45,025 nt of DNA from contig JAPXLN010000013.1 of the NCBI GenBank assembly GCA_033809515.1, positions 1 to 45,025 on the forward strand. The letters are read 5' to 3'. The position numbers and the translations under genes were made by a program. Position 1 is the first letter of the stretch; each line of letters starts with the position of its first letter. The notes below the pieces were generated by a model. That model made no database searches. It was not told where the DNA came from and saw only the letters and a program-made list of their open reading frames with translations. Origin of the DNA: JAPXLN01 sp033809515. Lineage in GTDB: Bacteria; Bacillota; Sulfobacillia; Fermentithermobacillales; Fermentithermobacillaceae. Below, piece after piece: positions 6,993-15,525 of the stretch.

Positions 6993-7529
6993 GTGGAAAG
7001 AAAGCAAATACTCGAAAAAGCCAGGATTCAGAAGGAACTGGAAGAGAAAATGACCGGCGCTCAGAGCGTTGTCTTTGTGGACTTCCGAGGAGTCTCAGTA
7101 GCTGATGATACCAGATTGCGACGAATGTGCCGTGAGCAGGATGTTGAGTATAGGGTCGTAAAGAACTCCTTGACGGCAAGGGCGCTGGATAACCTTGGAT
7201 GGGACGGCCTTGAGGAGGTCTTGCAGGGTCCAACTGCTATGGCGCTAAGCATGGTGGATCCGGTGGCGCCTGCCAAAGTAATGGCCGGCTTTGCCCGTGA
7301 GGTACCCAATTTGAAGGTCAAGGGTGGCATTATGGACGGCAAAGCTTTGCCTGTGGAACGCGTCTTGTTTCTCGGTTCCCTTCCAGGGAAGGAGGAGATC
7401 CTGGCCCAGGTGGCGTGGGCTCTGAAGAGTCCCATGAGTTCTATGGCAACAGTTTTGGATGGCATGTTATCCGGGTTTGCCAGGGCTGTCAACGCGTTGC
7501 GTGAGAAACGTGAGTCTGAGGCGAGCTAA
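6993..7529 (+). CDS. rplJ: Large-subunit ribosomal protein uL10
   Basis: L10 anchors the L12 dimers of the ribosomal stalk. The 178-residue product has the N-terminal rRNA-binding domain (VFVDFRGVSVADDTRLR, then YRVVKNSLTARAL) and a C-terminal helical L12-binding segment. GTG 6993 follows a strong purine-rich site (GAGAGGGGGGAG, 6977-6988); an in-frame GTG at 6969 lies before that site and is unlikely. Expression is probably controlled by the leader just upstream. Confidence 0.96.
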   Translation: MERKQILEKARIQKELEEKMTGAQSVVFVDFRGVSVADDTRLRRMCREQDVEYRVVKNSLTARALDNLGWDGLEEVLQGPTAMALSMVDPVAPAKVMAGFAREVPNLKVKGGIMDGKALPVERVLFLGSLPGKEEILAQVAWALKSPMSSMATVLDGMLSGFARAVNALREKRESEAS

Positions 7530-7580
7530 ACAAGGTCAGGTCAGAGTGATTGTTTTGAATCTAAAAGGGAGGTTTGTTAA

Positions 7581-7961
7581 GTGTCCAAAGTAGACGAAGT
7601 CCTGGAACTGGTCAAGGGTATGACTGTCCTTGAACTGGCTGAACTGGTTAAGAAGTTTGAGAGTGAGTTTGGCGTATCTGCAGCGGCGGCAGTAGTTGCA
7701 GCACCGGCTGCATCGGCTGAGGCAGCTGCTAAGCCTGCTGAGGAAGAAAAGACAGAGTTTGACGTTATTCTGGTTAACGCCGGCAGCAGCAGGGTTCCGG
7801 TTATCAAGACGGTGAGAGAGCTTACCGGTCTTGGGTTGAAGGAAGCGAAGGAGCTTGTTGAGGCTGCTCCTAAGCCCATTAAGGAGAAGGTCTCCAAGGA
7901 AGAAGCACAGAAAGTCAAAGAATCCCTGGAGAAAGCAGGAGCTACTGTAGAGGTCAAGTGA
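7581..7961 (+). CDS. rplL: Large-subunit ribosomal protein bL12 (L7/L12)
   Basis: L12 is the multi-copy stalk protein that recruits and activates translational GTPases. The 126-residue product has an N-terminal dimerization domain, an alanine-rich hinge (about residues 34-57) and the C-terminal domain with VPVIKTVRELTGLGLKEAKE. It starts with GTG after GGGAGG. A terminator follows directly, so rplJL ends here and does not run into rpoB as it does in most bacteria. Confidence 0.97.
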   Translation: MSKVDEVLELVKGMTVLELAELVKKFESEFGVSAAAAVVAAPAASAEAAAKPAEEEKTEFDVILVNAGSSRVPVIKTVRELTGLGLKEAKELVEAAPKPIKEKVSKEEAQKVKESLEKAGATVEVK

Positions 7962-7973
7962 CCTGATAATGCG

Positions 7974-8016
7974 GCAGGCAACACATATTAGCCCTATTGT
8001 GTTTGCCTGCTTTCAT
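7974..8016 (+). terminator. Intrinsic terminator after rplL
   Basis: GCAGGCAACACA pairs with TGTGTTTGCCTGC (one bulged T) around a loop of about a dozen bases, followed by TTTCATCTTT. This separates rplJL from the asd operon. Confidence 0.75.
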
Positions 8017-8100
8017 CTTTGATGCCCAGGAGATTGTGGAGAACATATACTGGAGCAATACCAGCCAGAGACCTTGCGTAGGCTGAAGGAGTGCTGAATA

Positions 8101-9147
8101 GTGGAAACAAGGGGGAGGCAGTGGCGAGACCGGGTCCCGGAAGTAGCTATTGTTGGTGCGGGGGGCTTGGTCGGTCGCCGTGTTTTGTCTGAGCTTGCGC
8201 GATCGAGTATTGAGGATGTAAAGGTGACTGCTACCGGTCAGGAGAAGTCTGTCGGAACCGTTCTTGATTTTAGAGGAGAGGCCATCAAGATAGAGAGGAC
8301 TAGTGTGGATAAGCTTCAGGGCCTCGACGTAGTCATACTGTGTACACCTACGCAGGCATCCAAAGAGCTAGTGGCGTCCCTCAAAGGGGGGCCTACGGTC
8401 ATCGATACGTCAAGCGCTTTTCGCATGGATGCTACGGTTCCCCTGGTAGTTCCGGAAGTCAATGCGGGCGCGCTGCATGATCACCGGGGACTGATAGCAG
8501 GCCCAAACTGCTCGACCATTCAGCTTGTTATGGTTCTGTGGCCCCTGCACAAGAGATACACGCTCAAGAGGGTCTATGTGGCTACCTATCAGTCGGTGTC
8601 AGGAGCGGGTTACAGAGCCATCAGTCGTCTGGAAGAGGAGTCATTTCAGAGGTTGTGTCCTGGACAAAGGCCTCTTGCGGCATCGGGCGGGGAGTTTCCG
8701 CATCCTATAGGGTTCAACCTCATCCCACAGATCGATTCCTTCTTGCCGGATGGCTATACCAAAGAAGAGATGAAGATGGTCAATGAGACTCGCAAGATAC
8801 TGGGGATCCCTGATCTTCCAATGTCCACTACCTGTGTGAGGGTGCCTGTTTTCGTTGGCCATGCCGAGGCCTGCTTTGTGGAGACAGAGGAAGAACCTGA
8901 CCTTGAGGAAGTAAAAGCTCTGATTGAAAGGGGTCCGGGTCTGGTTCTAATGGACGATCCCGAGCATGCCGAATACCCCATGCCCGTGGTTTCGGAAGAC
9001 TCGGATCGTGTGTATGTGGGGCGTATACGGAAGGATTTGGCATCAAGGACAGGGCTGCTTTTCTGGGTGGTTGCAGATAACCTCCTCATAGGTGCGGCCA
9101 CCAACGCCACCAATATCGCCAAGTGTCTTTTGGAATCATCACGCTAA
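8101..9147 (+). CDS. asd: Aspartate-semialdehyde dehydrogenase
   Basis: Asd reduces aspartyl-phosphate to aspartate semialdehyde with NADPH, feeding lysine, diaminopimelate and dipicolinate synthesis. The 348-residue product has the nucleotide loop GAGGLVG (19-25), the catalytic cysteine in GPNCSTIQ (Cys137), QSVSGAG (about 164-170), and substrate and catalytic residues Arg247 and His254 (CVRVPVFVGHAE). It starts with GTG after AAGGAG. A TATACT (8046-8051) upstream may be part of a promoter but I see no matching -35. No lysine riboswitch or T-box is visible in the leader. Confidence 0.96.
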   Translation: METRGRQWRDRVPEVAIVGAGGLVGRRVLSELARSSIEDVKVTATGQEKSVGTVLDFRGEAIKIERTSVDKLQGLDVVILCTPTQASKELVASLKGGPTVIDTSSAFRMDATVPLVVPEVNAGALHDHRGLIAGPNCSTIQLVMVLWPLHKRYTLKRVYVATYQSVSGAGYRAISRLEEESFQRLCPGQRPLAASGGEFPHPIGFNLIPQIDSFLPDGYTKEEMKMVNETRKILGIPDLPMSTTCVRVPVFVGHAEACFVETEEEPDLEEVKALIERGPGLVLMDDPEHAEYPMPVVSEDSDRVYVGRIRKDLASRTGLLFWVVADNLLIGAATNATNIAKCLLESSR

Positions 9148-9168
9148 GCGATGGGTGGAGGCGGTGAC

Positions 9169-10377
9169 ATGATAGTAGTCCAAAAGTTCGGCGGCACTTG
9201 CCTCGATTCGCCGGACAAGAGAGAACTGGTTTGCGAGAGAGTTGAAGACGCCTTGCGTGGTGGGTTCGGCGTACTGGCTGTAGTATCTGCCATGGGCCGG
9301 AGAGGCGAGCCCTATGCAACAGATACTCTGATAAACATAGCTAAGAATGTCTGCACGGACATGGCACCCAGGGAAATGGATCTCTTGATGTCTTGCGGTG
9401 AGATTGTATCGGCGGTACTGATGGTTCAGGAACTCCAGTCCAGAGGCGTTCCCGCCATGGCGTTAAGCGGCGGCCAGGCCGGAATCATCACTGATACCAA
9501 TTTTGGTGAAGCTAACATACTGGCGGTGGACATCAGCCACGTTAAGAGGCATCTTGATGAGGGCAAAGTAGTCGTTGTTGCAGGTTTTCAAGGAAGGGCG
9601 GAATCGGGTGACATCACGACCCTGGGAAGGGGCGGCAGCGATACAACCGCCACTGCCTTAGGCGCTGCGCTGGATGCATCCTATGTTGAGATTTTTACTG
9701 ACGTTGAGGGTATAATGACGGCTGATCCGCGTCTGGTTGAAGATGCACGGACTATCTCCCTGGCGTCATACGAGGAAGTTTCCCAGCTTGCCTGGGAAGG
9801 TGCCAAGGTCATCCACCCAAGGGCAATACAGATCGCTCAGAGGTCGGGGCTTCCAATATGGATACGGTCACTGAGCAAAGACAGCAGGAAGACCCTGGTA
9901 ACCGGGGGTGCAAAGCACGACAAGCCCTGGGCTTCCTGGGGAAACGGCAAACCGGTCACCGGAATCACATACAGAACCGGCATAGTTCAGATGACTGTTA
10001 GATTGCCTGAATCATGCCAAACAGAGGTAGTCATGACGGTCTTCGATGTCCTAAAGGACGTAACCCTGGACCTTATCAACGTTTCTCTGGACAGTGTGTC
10101 TGCAGTCGCTAAGAAAGACGATTTGGCAGCGTGTCTTACCCGATTGGGCAGCCGTGGAATTGATTGCGAGGTACGCGAAAACGTTGCCAAGATCACTGTT
10201 GTGGGGTACGGCATGCACGGTGTACCAGGGATCATGAACACGGTTGTCAAGGCCCTGGGGCTTGAGAAGATCCCTGTGTACGCATCTTGTGACTCAAACA
10301 TTACAATATCGTGCCTGATACCCGAAGATTCGTTGGTAAGGGCAGTAAACGTTGTTCACCGTTCTTTCAACCTCTAG
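9169..10377 (+). CDS. dapG: Aspartate kinase, DapG type
   Basis: It phosphorylates aspartate, the first step of the aspartate pathway. The 402-residue product has the kinase motif VQKFGGT near the N-terminus (with Cys where Ser usually follows), VSAMGRRGEPYATD, which resembles the diaminopimelate-inhibited Bacillus DapG, TLGRGGSDTTA, TDVEGIMTADPR, and C-terminal tandem ACT regulatory domains (about 255-402). ATG 9169 is preceded at a good distance by GGAGGCGG; an ATG at 9151 has no ribosome-binding site. The context asd-dapG-dapA matches the Bacillus operon. Feedback by diaminopimelate is inferred from the family. Confidence 0.92.
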   Translation: MIVVQKFGGTCLDSPDKRELVCERVEDALRGGFGVLAVVSAMGRRGEPYATDTLINIAKNVCTDMAPREMDLLMSCGEIVSAVLMVQELQSRGVPAMALSGGQAGIITDTNFGEANILAVDISHVKRHLDEGKVVVVAGFQGRAESGDITTLGRGGSDTTATALGAALDASYVEIFTDVEGIMTADPRLVEDARTISLASYEEVSQLAWEGAKVIHPRAIQIAQRSGLPIWIRSLSKDSRKTLVTGGAKHDKPWASWGNGKPVTGITYRTGIVQMTVRLPESCQTEVVMTVFDVLKDVTLDLINVSLDSVSAVAKKDDLAACLTRLGSRGIDCEVRENVAKITVVGYGMHGVPGIMNTVVKALGLEKIPVYASCDSNITISCLIPEDSLVRAVNVVHRSFNL

Positions 10378-10401
10378 ATTTTGATGGGGGGTACTGTTAA
10401 C

Positions 10402-11301
10402 GTGAGAAAGTCGCCTTACGGAAGCGTAATCGTTGCTTTGGTCACGCCTTTCAACCCAGACCTAAGCGTCAACTACAAGGTTGCAGTTGACCTTGCAGAG
10501 AGGCTGGTTCAGGAAGGCGTTGATGGTGTTGTCATATCAGGGACAACAGGGGAAGCTCCTACTCTTACTATGGAAGAGAAAGTCAGGCTTGTTTCAGAGG
10601 TACGGGACAGGCTGAATCCTGCTGTAAGAGTATGGGCTGGGACCAGCAGCTACAATACCCGGGATAGTGTGAACCTGACCAGGCTATGTGAAAAGGGAGG
10701 GGCTGACGGCATTCTGGCGGTCACTCCATATTACAACAAACCCAGCCAGGAAGGGCTCTACGGTCACTTCAAGGCCATTTCGGAAAACACATCCCTGCCC
10801 ATTATGCTCTACAACGTCCCGCCTAGAACAAACGTCAATTTGCTGCCCGATACAGTGCTAAGGCTGTCAGAGCTAAAGAACATAAGAGCTATTAAGGAAG
10901 CTTCTGGAAGCATCGATCAATCTTCCTATATTCTCAGCCACTGTCCTGAAGACTTTTATGTGTTTTCGGGCGATGACAGCTTGACCTTGCCCATTCTTTC
11001 TGTAGGCGGATCCGGTGTAGTTTCTGTAGCAGCTCATCTAGTGGCACGAGACTTGAGAAATATGTTAGACTACTACTATGAGGGACAGGTGGCCAAAGCC
11101 AGGGAGATCCACCTGAGGCTGTTCAGCCTCTTTAAGGTGTTGTTCATCACGACAAACCCTGTGCCGGTAAAGACCGCCCTTGAGATAGCCGGGGTTCCAG
11201 CAGGCGGGTTCCGGCTCCCCCTATGCCCGCCTACCAGAAAGGAAAGAGACGAGATAGAGAGGGTGCTCGTTGAACTGGGACTTGTCGGTGAGCGATTATA
11301 A
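10402..11301 (+). CDS. dapA: 4-hydroxy-tetrahydrodipicolinate synthase
   Basis: DapA condenses aspartate semialdehyde with pyruvate, committing flux to diaminopimelate (peptidoglycan, lysine) and, in spore formers, dipicolinate. The 299-residue TIM-barrel product has GTTGE (47-51), the catalytic Tyr137 in MLYNVPPRT and the Schiff-base Lys165 in IRAIKEASG. GTG 10402 lies ten bases after GGGGGG; starts at TTG 10381 or ATG 10384 lack such a site. It closes the three-gene operon. Confidence 0.95.
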   Translation: MRKSPYGSVIVALVTPFNPDLSVNYKVAVDLAERLVQEGVDGVVISGTTGEAPTLTMEEKVRLVSEVRDRLNPAVRVWAGTSSYNTRDSVNLTRLCEKGGADGILAVTPYYNKPSQEGLYGHFKAISENTSLPIMLYNVPPRTNVNLLPDTVLRLSELKNIRAIKEASGSIDQSSYILSHCPEDFYVFSGDDSLTLPILSVGGSGVVSVAAHLVARDLRNMLDYYYEGQVAKAREIHLRLFSLFKVLFITTNPVPVKTALEIAGVPAGGFRLPLCPPTRKERDEIERVLVELGLVGERL

Positions 11302-11346
11302 AGCAGAGGACCTTCTTCCTACTGCGATGTAGTGTTATTGCGCCTG

Positions 11347-11375
11347 TTGCATTTTATGTACAGGCGTGATAACAT
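11347..11375 (+). promoter_or_regulatory. Probable rpoBC promoter with overlapping inverted repeat
   Basis: TTGCAT (11347-11352), a 17-base spacer and TAACAT (11370-11375) form a plausible sigma-A promoter in the 203-base dapA-rpoB gap. A perfect 7-bp inverted repeat, CGCCTGT (11341-11347) and ACAGGCG (11360-11366), covers the -35 element and spacer. It could be an operator or a weak dapA terminator; no T tract follows directly. The rest of the gap, to 11504, shows nothing else clear. Confidence 0.5.
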
Positions 11376-11504
11376 TATATTTTGCATCCATGATCCGGCG
11401 CGCCATGCATTAGTTTACGGAACTCTGGGTAAAATAAGGAAGTGATCGAGTCCCGGCGTCTCCATGCGTGCCGGCGGAAGACTACCCCTTAAGGAGTGAA
11501 ATCC

Positions 11505-14500
11505 ATGGCCTATCCCGTGAAGGTAGGCAACCGTGAGCGACTCAACTACGGCAGCATACAAGAGATTCTTGACATACCGGATTTGCTGGCAGTTCAGCGC
11601 GAGTCCTATCAGTGGTTTTTACAGGAGGGGTTGCGCGAGGTTTTCCGAGACATATCTCCGATTAAAGACTTTACCGAGAACCTGGTTCTGGAGTTTATTG
11701 ATTATTTCTTCGGCGAACCGAAGTACTCTGTCGGTGAGTGTAAGGAGAGGGATGTTACCTACTCGGCCCCTCTAAAGGTGAAGGTAAGGCTGGTGAACCA
11801 GTCCACCCATGAGGTTAAGGAGCAGGAAGTCTTCATGGGTGATTTTCCCTTGATGACTGATGCCGGTACCTTCATTATCAACGGAGCCGAACGTGTTATC
11901 GTCAGCCAGCTTGTCAGATCGCCCGGAGCTTATTACTCCTACGAAACTGACCCCAACGGAAAGAGATTGTACTCTGCCATGCTAATCCCAAGCCGGGGAG
12001 CATGGCTTGAAATGGAATCTGATTCTAACGATATTGCGTGGGTGCGTGTTGATAGAACCCGCAAACTTCCGCTGACAGTTTTGTTGCGTGCCGTCGGCTG
12101 CGATTCCGATGCGGTAATACTGGATGCTATGGGAGAAAGCATTCTCCTTCAGAACACTCTTGATAAGGATTCCACGAAGGCCAGAGACGAAGCTCTGGTT
12201 GAGATTTACAAGCGGTTAAGGCCAAGCGAGCCTCCGACTGTAGAGAGCGCTCGAAACCTGTTCGAGTCGCTGTTTTTCGAGTCAAGGCGCTATGACCTGG
12301 CAAACGTGGGGCGGTACCGCCTTAACAAGAAGTTTGTTCTGAGCAAAAGGATACTGAACACAAACTCGGTTGCCGACGTAGTGCATCCTGAATCCGGCCG
12401 CCTGCTTGTCAAGGCGGGAGCCCGGATTGACAGGGATGTGGCTGTACAGCTGATTGAAGCCGGCATCAACGAGATCGATGTGTCCACTCGTGAGGGTCAA
12501 GTGGTCAGGGTAGTGGGAAACGGCAAATATGATATATCCTCTGAAACTCTGTCTACGAACAGGACTCTTACGCGAGACGATATTATTGCCGCCGTAAACT
12601 ACTTCTTTGGACTGTCCAAAGGGTTGGGTACCACCGATGACATCGATCACCTTGGCAACAGACGCGTTAGATGTGTAGGCGAGCTCCTTCAGAATCAGTT
12701 CCGGGTGGGGCTTACCAGGATGGAACGGGTTGTCAGGGAGAGAATGACTATACAGGACATTGACATAATCACGCCCCAAAACTTGATTAACGTTAGGCCA
12801 GTGGTTGGAGCTATGAAGGAGTTTTTCGGGTCCAGCCAGTTGTCTCAGTTTATGGAGCAAACCAACCCGCTTACAGAGCTCACAGCAAAGCGCAGGCTTT
12901 CAGCTCTGGGACCTGGTGGTCTCACCAGGGATAGAGCGGGTTTTGAAGTTCGTGACGTTCACCATTCCCACTACGGCAGGATGTGTCCCATCGAGACCCC
13001 TGAGGGGCCCAATATAGGGCTGACGGGCTCTTTGACATGCTATGCACGGGTAAACCGCCTGGGATTCATTGAGACCCCGTACCGGGAGGTTGACAAGGAA
13101 CATAAGCGTGTGACAGACACCGTTCGCTACCTTACGGCGGATGAAGAAGACGATGCCGTGATAGCCCAGGCCAATGCCAGGATAAGCGATGAAGGACTCT
13201 TCCTCGATGAGAAAGTGCTGTCAAGGTACCGGGACCAGATCCTTGAGGTATCTCCTGAGGAACTTGACTACATGGACGTCTCTCCCAAACAGGTTTTTTC
13301 AGCAGCTACATCGCTAATTCCCTTCCTTGAGCATGATGAGGGCAGCCGGGCCTTAATGGGCTCAAACATGCAGCGTCAGGCTGTGCCGCTTATTCGTACT
13401 GAGGCCCCTCTTGTAGGGACAGGGCTTGAAGGAAGGGTAGCTCGTGACTCCGGAGCTGTCGTGGTTGCCAGGCGGTCTGGTCACATAAAGAGCGTATCAG
13501 CCTCTAAGATCGTTGTTGAGCACGCTCCGGGCCAGGAAGACGTATACGTCATGGCCAAATTTGCCCGGTCGAACCATGGAACTTGCTTCAATCAGCGACC
13601 GGTTGTCACAAAGGGGCAGTCTGTCGAAGAAGGTGGGGTAATCGCTGACGGTCCCTCCACTTCCGGCGGAGAGCTGGCTCTGGGCAGAAACATCATAGCA
13701 GCCTACTTACCCTGGCAAGGTTTCAACTATGAAGATGCCATATTGATATCCAGAGATCTGGTAAGCGAGGATGTTTATACCTCAATTCACATAGAGGAAC
13801 ACGAGTGTGATGCCAGAGATACCAGGCTGGGTCCTGAGGAGATAACCAAGGACATACCGAACGTCAGCGAGGATCAGCTTAAGGACCTTGATGAACGGGG
13901 CATTATCAGGATAGGCGCAGAGGTTAGGTCCGGAGATATCCTCGTCGGTAAGGTTACTCCCAAGGGTGAGACGGAACTGACGGCAGAAGAGCGCCTGCTT
14001 CGAGCGATCTTCGGGGAAAAAGCCAGAGAGGTCCGGGACAATTCACTGAAGATGCCCCACGGAGAAAGCGGCATAGTTGTTGACGTGAAATCGTTCAGCA
14101 GAGAAGCTGAAGACGAGCTTTCACCAGGGGTTAATCAGCTGGTCAGAGTCTATGTGGCCCAGAAGCGGAAGATTTCTGAAGGTGACAAGATGGCCGGCCG
14201 GCACGGAAACAAGGGAGTCGTAGCTAAGATCCTTCCCAGGGAGGACATGCCTTTTTTGCCTGACGGCACACCTGTGGATATCGTCCTTACGCCTCTAGGG
14301 GTTCCCTCAAGACTAAACCTCGGGCAGGTTCTCGAGTGCCATTTAGGGTGGGCAGCTAAGGCCCTGGGCCTTTACATTGCTACTCCGGTGTTTGATGGGA
14401 TAGTGGAAGACGATATCAAGGATCTTCTTGAAGAAGCTAGCCGGCGGTGTGACGGAAGTGCCCGTTCTCACAAAGATAGAATGTACTCACGCGACGGGAA

Positions 14501-15503
14501 GATTTGGTTGCGCGATGGCCGCACCGGTGAGTATTTTGAAAACCCGATTTGCACCGGCTATGTGTACATGCTGAAACTCCTTCACCTGGTGGATGACAAG
14601 GTGCATGCGCGGTCTACAGGACCGTACTCTCTTGTGACGCAGCAACCTCTTGGCGGAAAGGCACAGATGGGCGGCCAGCGTTTTGGCGAGATGGAAGTAT
14701 GGGCGCTGGAAGCTTACGGAGCTGCTTATACTTTGCAGGAGATGCTAACAGTTAAGTCAGATGACACTACTGGCAGGGTAAAGACCTACGAGGCAATAGT
14801 GAAAGGTCAGAACATACCTGAGCCTGGTGTTCCTGAGTCCTTCAAGGTGCTTCTTAAGGAGCTTCAGAGTCTTGCCCTTGATGTGAAGGTGCTTGATGAG
14901 GAGGGCGCCGAGATAGAGATCAAGGAACTTGAAGAAGACATTCAAGAACGAGCTCAGGATTTCGGATTGATCGCTGAAGGAGAGCCAAGAGCATCTTCAG
15001 GGCGTCTCAGGAGAAGGGATGCGGGTCTTCAGAAGATTTACGATGAAGACGACGAGGAAGAAGAGGAGGAAGAACTTGTCGTGCTAGAGGATGTACCCGC
15101 TGATGAGGATGAGGAGATCGAAGAAACAGGGGATGAAGACGAGGCCCTTGACGAAGAAGCAGGGATTGACGACGTCCAGGAGGACCTCGTCCAGGAGGAG
15201 GCTAAAGTCGCCGTTGAGACTAAGGCGGTTGATGCCAAAGATACCGGCGATCTCTTTAGACACATCAGTGTTCCGCAGGTTCTGCCGGAAATCGAAGACG
15301 AAGAAACAGAAGACAAGAAACGACGGGCGAGGGTTACAAAGCCAAAGGCAAGACGGAAGCCTCGCCGCCAGGCCGATGAATTTGAAAGATTGGACCGTGT
15401 CAGGTCATTGAAGGACCTGGTGCCGGAAGAGGAATACAAGAGCCATCTGCACGATAAAGACGAGGCTCTTGAGGATGAAGACGAGGACGAACCCAAGTCA
15501 TGA
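11505..15503 (+). CDS. rpoB: RNA polymerase beta subunit, with long charged C-terminal tail
   Basis: The catalytic beta subunit has 1332 residues. ATG 11505 is nine bases after AAGGAG. The rifampicin region is recognisable (SQLSQFMEQTNPLTELTAKR, ending near residue 464), followed by RPxxx-type motifs such as GDKMAGRHGNKG. At positions equivalent to E. coli D516, N518, S522 and H526 it has Glu451, Thr, Thr and Ala461. Conserved sequence ends near residue 1145; the remaining about 185 residues are an acidic block (from about 1179), a basic block (KKRRARVTKPKARRKPRRQ, 1271-1289) and an acidic end. Most Bacillota have only a short acidic tail. It is separated from rplL by asd-dapG-dapA. Confidence 0.97.
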   Translation: MAYPVKVGNRERLNYGSIQEILDIPDLLAVQRESYQWFLQEGLREVFRDISPIKDFTENLVLEFIDYFFGEPKYSVGECKERDVTYSAPLKVKVRLVNQSTHEVKEQEVFMGDFPLMTDAGTFIINGAERVIVSQLVRSPGAYYSYETDPNGKRLYSAMLIPSRGAWLEMESDSNDIAWVRVDRTRKLPLTVLLRAVGCDSDAVILDAMGESILLQNTLDKDSTKARDEALVEIYKRLRPSEPPTVESARNLFESLFFESRRYDLANVGRYRLNKKFVLSKRILNTNSVADVVHPESGRLLVKAGARIDRDVAVQLIEAGINEIDVSTREGQVVRVVGNGKYDISSETLSTNRTLTRDDIIAAVNYFFGLSKGLGTTDDIDHLGNRRVRCVGELLQNQFRVGLTRMERVVRERMTIQDIDIITPQNLINVRPVVGAMKEFFGSSQLSQFMEQTNPLTELTAKRRLSALGPGGLTRDRAGFEVRDVHHSHYGRMCPIETPEGPNIGLTGSLTCYARVNRLGFIETPYREVDKEHKRVTDTVRYLTADEEDDAVIAQANARISDEGLFLDEKVLSRYRDQILEVSPEELDYMDVSPKQVFSAATSLIPFLEHDEGSRALMGSNMQRQAVPLIRTEAPLVGTGLEGRVARDSGAVVVARRSGHIKSVSASKIVVEHAPGQEDVYVMAKFARSNHGTCFNQRPVVTKGQSVEEGGVIADGPSTSGGELALGRNIIAAYLPWQGFNYEDAILISRDLVSEDVYTSIHIEEHECDARDTRLGPEEITKDIPNVSEDQLKDLDERGIIRIGAEVRSGDILVGKVTPKGETELTAEERLLRAIFGEKAREVRDNSLKMPHGESGIVVDVKSFSREAEDELSPGVNQLVRVYVAQKRKISEGDKMAGRHGNKGVVAKILPREDMPFLPDGTPVDIVLTPLGVPSRLNLGQVLECHLGWAAKALGLYIATPVFDGIVEDDIKDLLEEASRRCDGSARSHKDRMYSRDGKIWLRDGRTGEYFENPICTGYVYMLKLLHLVDDKVHARSTGPYSLVTQQPLGGKAQMGGQRFGEMEVWALEAYGAAYTLQEMLTVKSDDTTGRVKTYEAIVKGQNIPEPGVPESFKVLLKELQSLALDVKVLDEEGAEIEIKELEEDIQERAQDFGLIAEGEPRASSGRLRRRDAGLQKIYDEDDEEEEEEELVVLEDVPADEDEEIEETGDEDEALDEEAGIDDVQEDLVQEEAKVAVETKAVDAKDTGDLFRHISVPQVLPEIEDEETEDKKRRARVTKPKARRKPRRQADEFERLDRVRSLKDLVPEEEYKSHLHDKDEALEDEDEDEPKS

Positions 15504-15525
15504 GCCTTCGAAGGGGTGTGAAGTG

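Noticed and set aside
7962..8100. Lysine riboswitch or T-box leader before asd
   Set aside because: The gap holds only the rplL terminator and too little remaining sequence; no T-box core or lysine aptamer pattern is visible.
15038..15496. Serine-rich minus-strand frame
   Set aside because: It is the reverse reading of the Glu/Asp codons in the RpoB tail, a simple composition effect.
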